Shown here: positions 6,986 to 9,299 of the stretch, piece after piece | How the letters are laid out: every line of letters begins with the position of its first letter | How positions within the stretch are numbered: position 1 is the stretch's first letter | Assembly (NCBI GenBank): GCA_009923895.1 | Contig: RFSP01000058.1 | Span: forward strand, 1-9,299 | Source of the DNA: Betaproteobacteria bacterium | GTDB lineage: Bacteria; Pseudomonadota; Gammaproteobacteria; Burkholderiales; Burkholderiaceae_C | Reading direction: 5' to 3' | Length of the DNA stretch: 9,299 nucleotides | Made by a program: the position numbers and the translations under genes | Notes under the pieces: generated by a model | What the model was told of the DNA's origin: nothing | Database searches by the model: none | Seen by the model: the letters and a program-made list of their open reading frames with translations, nothing else

Positions 6986-6994
6986 TGCTACATT
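6986..6994 (+). promoter_or_regulatory. Putative extended -10 promoter element for sucA
   Basis: TGCTACATT reads as an extended -10: TG, one base, then TACATT, which matches TATAAT at four of six positions. No recognisable -35 lies 17 bases upstream (GAAACC), as is tolerated at extended -10 promoters or where an activator binds. Transcription would start near 7000-7003, giving a leader of about 145 bases that contains the whole folded element at 7018-7129. Confidence 0.35.
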
Positions 6995-7017
6995 ACGGCG
7001 TTGAGACTTCAATAGGT

Positions 7018-7145
7018 CCTTCCCGTCCCCTTCTGGATCGATTCCAGCAAGGCGGGTCGCGATCCGCCAACCGGTGAAGCCGGGGCCGCGGAAGGTTGTG
7101 GAACCCATCGGAGTGCCGGAAACCGGCGCGAAAGGTGAGCGAGAG
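7018..7145 (+). promoter_or_regulatory. Structured sucA 5' leader RNA (probable sucA RNA motif)
   Basis: Seen directly: CCTTCCCGTCCCC (7018-7030) can pair with 7082-7095 to form a 12-bp closing helix with one bulge (C7089) and one mismatch (T7026 with C7086). It encloses hairpin A (CTGGA 7033-7037 with TCCAG 7043-7047) and hairpin B (GGCGGGT 7051-7057 with ATCCGCC 7062-7068, CGCG loop, one G-T pair). A further hairpin C (7113-7119 with 7123-7129, AAA loop, core GCCGG/CCGGC) ends one base before the ribosome binding site AAAGGTGA (7131-7138). Known: a conserved cis-regulatory 'sucA RNA' motif is described in leaders of sucA in Burkholderiales and is thought to act on translation initiation. 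Inferred: this leader is a member, based on gene, lineage and fold. No sequence-model match was tested, and no ligand is known to me. Confidence 0.6.
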
Positions 7146-9299
7146 ATGATGCAGCAGTACAGGTCCAATTCATACCTGTTCGGGGGCAATGCCCCTTATG
7201 TCGAAGAACTGTACGAGGCTTACCTCGACAATCCTGCCAGCGTGCCTGACAACTGGCGGGCCTATTTCGACAACCTCCAGCATGTGCCCGCCGTCGATGG
7301 GACCGATTCCCGCGATGTCGCCCACGCCCCCGTGGTGCAGTCTTTTGCGCAGCGTGCAAAAGCCAATGCCTTTGCCCTCAAGGCCAGCGAGGCCGACTTG
7401 GCGGTGGCACGCAAGCAGGTGCATGTTCAGTCATTGATCGCCGCCCATCGTTTTCTGGGCTCTCGGTGGGCCGACTTGGACCCTCTCAAACGCACCGAGC
7501 GCCCCCGCATTCCTGAACTGGACCCGTCGTTCTACGACCTGACCGAGAGTGACATGGACATCACGTTCTCGGCCGCCAACACCTATTTTGGCAAGGCAGA
7601 GAACATGACTCTGCGCGACATCTTGCAGGCCTTGAGAGAGACTTATTGCGGGACGATCGGTGCGGAGTTCATGCACATCACCGATCCTGCGGAGAAACGG
7701 TGGTGGCAGGAACGGCTTGAGAGCGTTCGCAGCAAACCGTCTTTCAATGGCGAGCAAAAGCGCCACATTCTGGAACGGCTGACGGCCTCGGAGGGCTTAG
7801 AGCGCTATCTGCACACCAAGTATGTCGGCCAAAAACGCTTCTCTTTGGAAGGAGGCGAAAGCTTCATCGCCTCCATGGATGAAGTGGTCAGACGTGCAGG
7901 CGAGCTCGGTGTGCAGGAGCTTGTGATCGGCATGGCCCACCGTGGGCGACTCAACGTGCTCGTGAACACCCTGGGCAAGATGCCCAAAGACCTCTTTGCC
8001 GAGTTCGATCACACGGCTCCCGAAAACCTGCCCTCTGGCGACGTCAAATACCACCAAGGCTTCTCCAGCGACATCAGCACCCCTGGGGGTCCTGTTCACT
8101 TGAGTCTGGCGTTTAACCCGTCACATCTGGAGATCGTCAACCCTGTGGTGGAAGGCTCGGTCAAAGCGAGAATGGACCGCCGAGGCGATGCGTCTGGCGG
8201 CCAGGTGCTGGCCGTGTTGGTGCACGGTGATGCCGCTTTCGCAGGCCAGGGCGTGATCATGGAAACCTTGGCGCTGGCGCAGACACGCGGTTACTACACC
8301 GGAGGTACCGTTCATCTGGTCATCAACAACCAGATCGGTTTTACCACCAGCGATCCACGCGACTCCCGCTCCACCTTGTACTGCACTGACGTGGTCAAGA
8401 TGATCGAGGCCCCCGTGCTGCACGTGAACGGGGACGATCCGGAAGCGGTGGTGCTGTGCACCCAATGGGCGATGGATTACCGCCAGCAGTTCAAAAAAGA
8501 CGTGGTGGTGGACATCATTTGCTTCCGCAAGTTGGGCCACAACGAGCAGGACACTCCCAGTCTGACCCAACCGTTGATGTACAAGAAGATTGCGCAGCAT
8601 CCGGGCACTCGCAAACTCTACGGCGACAAGCTCGTGGCGCAGGGCGTCTTGCCTGCCGATGGTCCGGACGCCATGGTCAAAGCCTACCGCGCCGCCATGG
8701 ACGCGGGCAAGCACACGGTGGACCCCCTGCTCACCAACTTCAAGAGCAAGTATTCCGTAGATTGGGCGCCGTTTCTGGGCAAGAAATGGACCGATGCGGC
8801 AGACACCTCCTTGCCGGCCGCTGAAATCAAGCGCCTGGCCGAGCGCATCACCACCATCCCTGCGAATTTCAAGCTCCATCCCTTGGTGGAAAAGGTGATC
8901 GCCGACCGTTCGGCCATGGGGCGCGGTGATCTCAATGTCGACTGGGGCATGGGTGAGCACCTGGCCTACGCTTCGTTGGTGTCCAGCGGCTTCGCCGTGC
9001 GGCTGTCCGGCGAAGATTGCGGGCGGGGTACGTTTGTGCATCGGCATGCCGTGTTGCACGATCAAAACCGCGAGAAGTGGGATACGGGCACCTACATTCC
9101 TCTGCAGAACGTCTCTGAGAAACAGGCGCCATTCACGGTCATTGATTCGCTGCTGTCAGAAGAGGCCGTGCTGGGCTTCGAGTATGGATATGCGAGTGCC
9201 GAGCCCAACACGCTCACCATCTGGGAAGCGCAATTTGGAGATTTTGCCAACGGAGCGCAAGTGGTCATCGACCAATTCATTGCGTCGGGCGAGGTCAAG
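7146..9299 (+). CDS. sucA: 2-oxoglutarate dehydrogenase E1 component (3' end outside window)
   Basis: Thiamine-diphosphate-dependent E1 of the 2-oxoglutarate dehydrogenase complex. It decarboxylates 2-oxoglutarate in the TCA cycle and transfers the succinyl group to the lipoyl domain of SucB. The window holds the first 718 codons of a protein normally about 950 aa; the frame is open to the last base. The N-terminal SNSYLFGGNAPYVEELYEAY (about 7-26) is the E1 segment used for complex assembly. G262-M-A-H265-R-G-R, G361-D362-A and N394-N395-Q-I-G-F (33 residues from D362 to N395) are the cofactor and Mg-binding motifs. G-H465-N-E-Q-D follows. LSGEDCGRGTFVHRHAVLHD lies in the pyrimidine-binding domain. 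Two adjacent ATGs (7146 and 7149) could each be the start: AGGTGA (7133-7138) is 7 bases from the first and 10 from the second, so I take the first. sucB and lpd would be expected next, outside the window. Confidence 0.97.
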   Translation, partial: MMQQYRSNSYLFGGNAPYVEELYEAYLDNPASVPDNWRAYFDNLQHVPAVDGTDSRDVAHAPVVQSFAQRAKANAFALKASEADLAVARKQVHVQSLIAAHRFLGSRWADLDPLKRTERPRIPELDPSFYDLTESDMDITFSAANTYFGKAENMTLRDILQALRETYCGTIGAEFMHITDPAEKRWWQERLESVRSKPSFNGEQKRHILERLTASEGLERYLHTKYVGQKRFSLEGGESFIASMDEVVRRAGELGVQELVIGMAHRGRLNVLVNTLGKMPKDLFAEFDHTAPENLPSGDVKYHQGFSSDISTPGGPVHLSLAFNPSHLEIVNPVVEGSVKARMDRRGDASGGQVLAVLVHGDAAFAGQGVIMETLALAQTRGYYTGGTVHLVINNQIGFTTSDPRDSRSTLYCTDVVKMIEAPVLHVNGDDPEAVVLCTQWAMDYRQQFKKDVVVDIICFRKLGHNEQDTPSLTQPLMYKKIAQHPGTRKLYGDKLVAQGVLPADGPDAMVKAYRAAMDAGKHTVDPLLTNFKSKYSVDWAPFLGKKWTDAADTSLPAAEIKRLAERITTIPANFKLHPLVEKVIADRSAMGRGDLNVDWGMGEHLAYASLVSSGFAVRLSGEDCGRGTFVHRHAVLHDQNREKWDTGTYIPLQNVSEKQAPFTVIDSLLSEEAVLGFEYGYASAEPNTLTIWEAQFGDFANGAQVVIDQFIASGEVK

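Noticed and set aside
8121..9065. 314-codon open frame on the minus strand inside sucA
   Set aside because: sucA motifs in the forward frame are unmistakable. The reverse frame shows only biased composition and no domain.

Overview
The window looks like ordinary chromosomal core metabolism of a betaproteobacterium in the order Burkholderiales, most likely Comamonadaceae. This is inferred from the G+C-rich codon use, the close match of every protein to that group's housekeeping families, and the gene arrangement. The genus cannot be fixed from this sequence. I see no insertion sequence, phage gene, CRISPR array, tRNA, rRNA or toxin-antitoxin system, and base and codon use look even throughout.

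Left part (1-5320, all + strand). A 5'-truncated major facilitator (UMF1/Atg22-like) transporter is followed by etfB and etfA, the two subunits of electron transfer flavoprotein (ETF). A clear Rho-independent terminator follows etfA. Only 15 bases beyond it starts a long (591 aa) DmdC-type acyl-CoA dehydrogenase, whose stop codon overlaps the TTG start of a nitronate-monooxygenase-family flavoprotein. Functionally, an acyl-CoA dehydrogenase passes electrons to ETF, and ETF passes them to the quinone pool through ETF:quinone oxidoreductase (not in the window). The block is therefore an acyl-CoA oxidation module with its own electron carrier.

Middle (5324-6901, - strand). An orphan family-5 ABC-type periplasmic solute-binding protein with a Sec signal peptide converges on the flavoprotein gene, with only 3 bases between the two stop codons.

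Right part (6902-9299). A 244-base divergent intergenic region leads into sucA, the E1 subunit of 2-oxoglutarate dehydrogenase, which is cut by the window edge after 718 codons. This intergenic region is the most interesting non-coding DNA here. It holds a perfect inverted repeat, an extended -10-like element, and a long leader that can fold into a 12-bp closing helix around two hairpins, with a further hairpin next to the sucA ribosome binding site. By position and lineage it fits the already described 'sucA RNA' cis-regulatory motif of Burkholderiales, although I could not run a covariance model to confirm it.

Overall verdict: no wholly new system is evident. The points worth a second look are the sucA leader RNA, the terminator that abuts the dehydrogenase ribosome binding site, the uncertain chemistry of the nitronate-monooxygenase-like protein coupled to the dehydrogenase, and the orphan binding protein.
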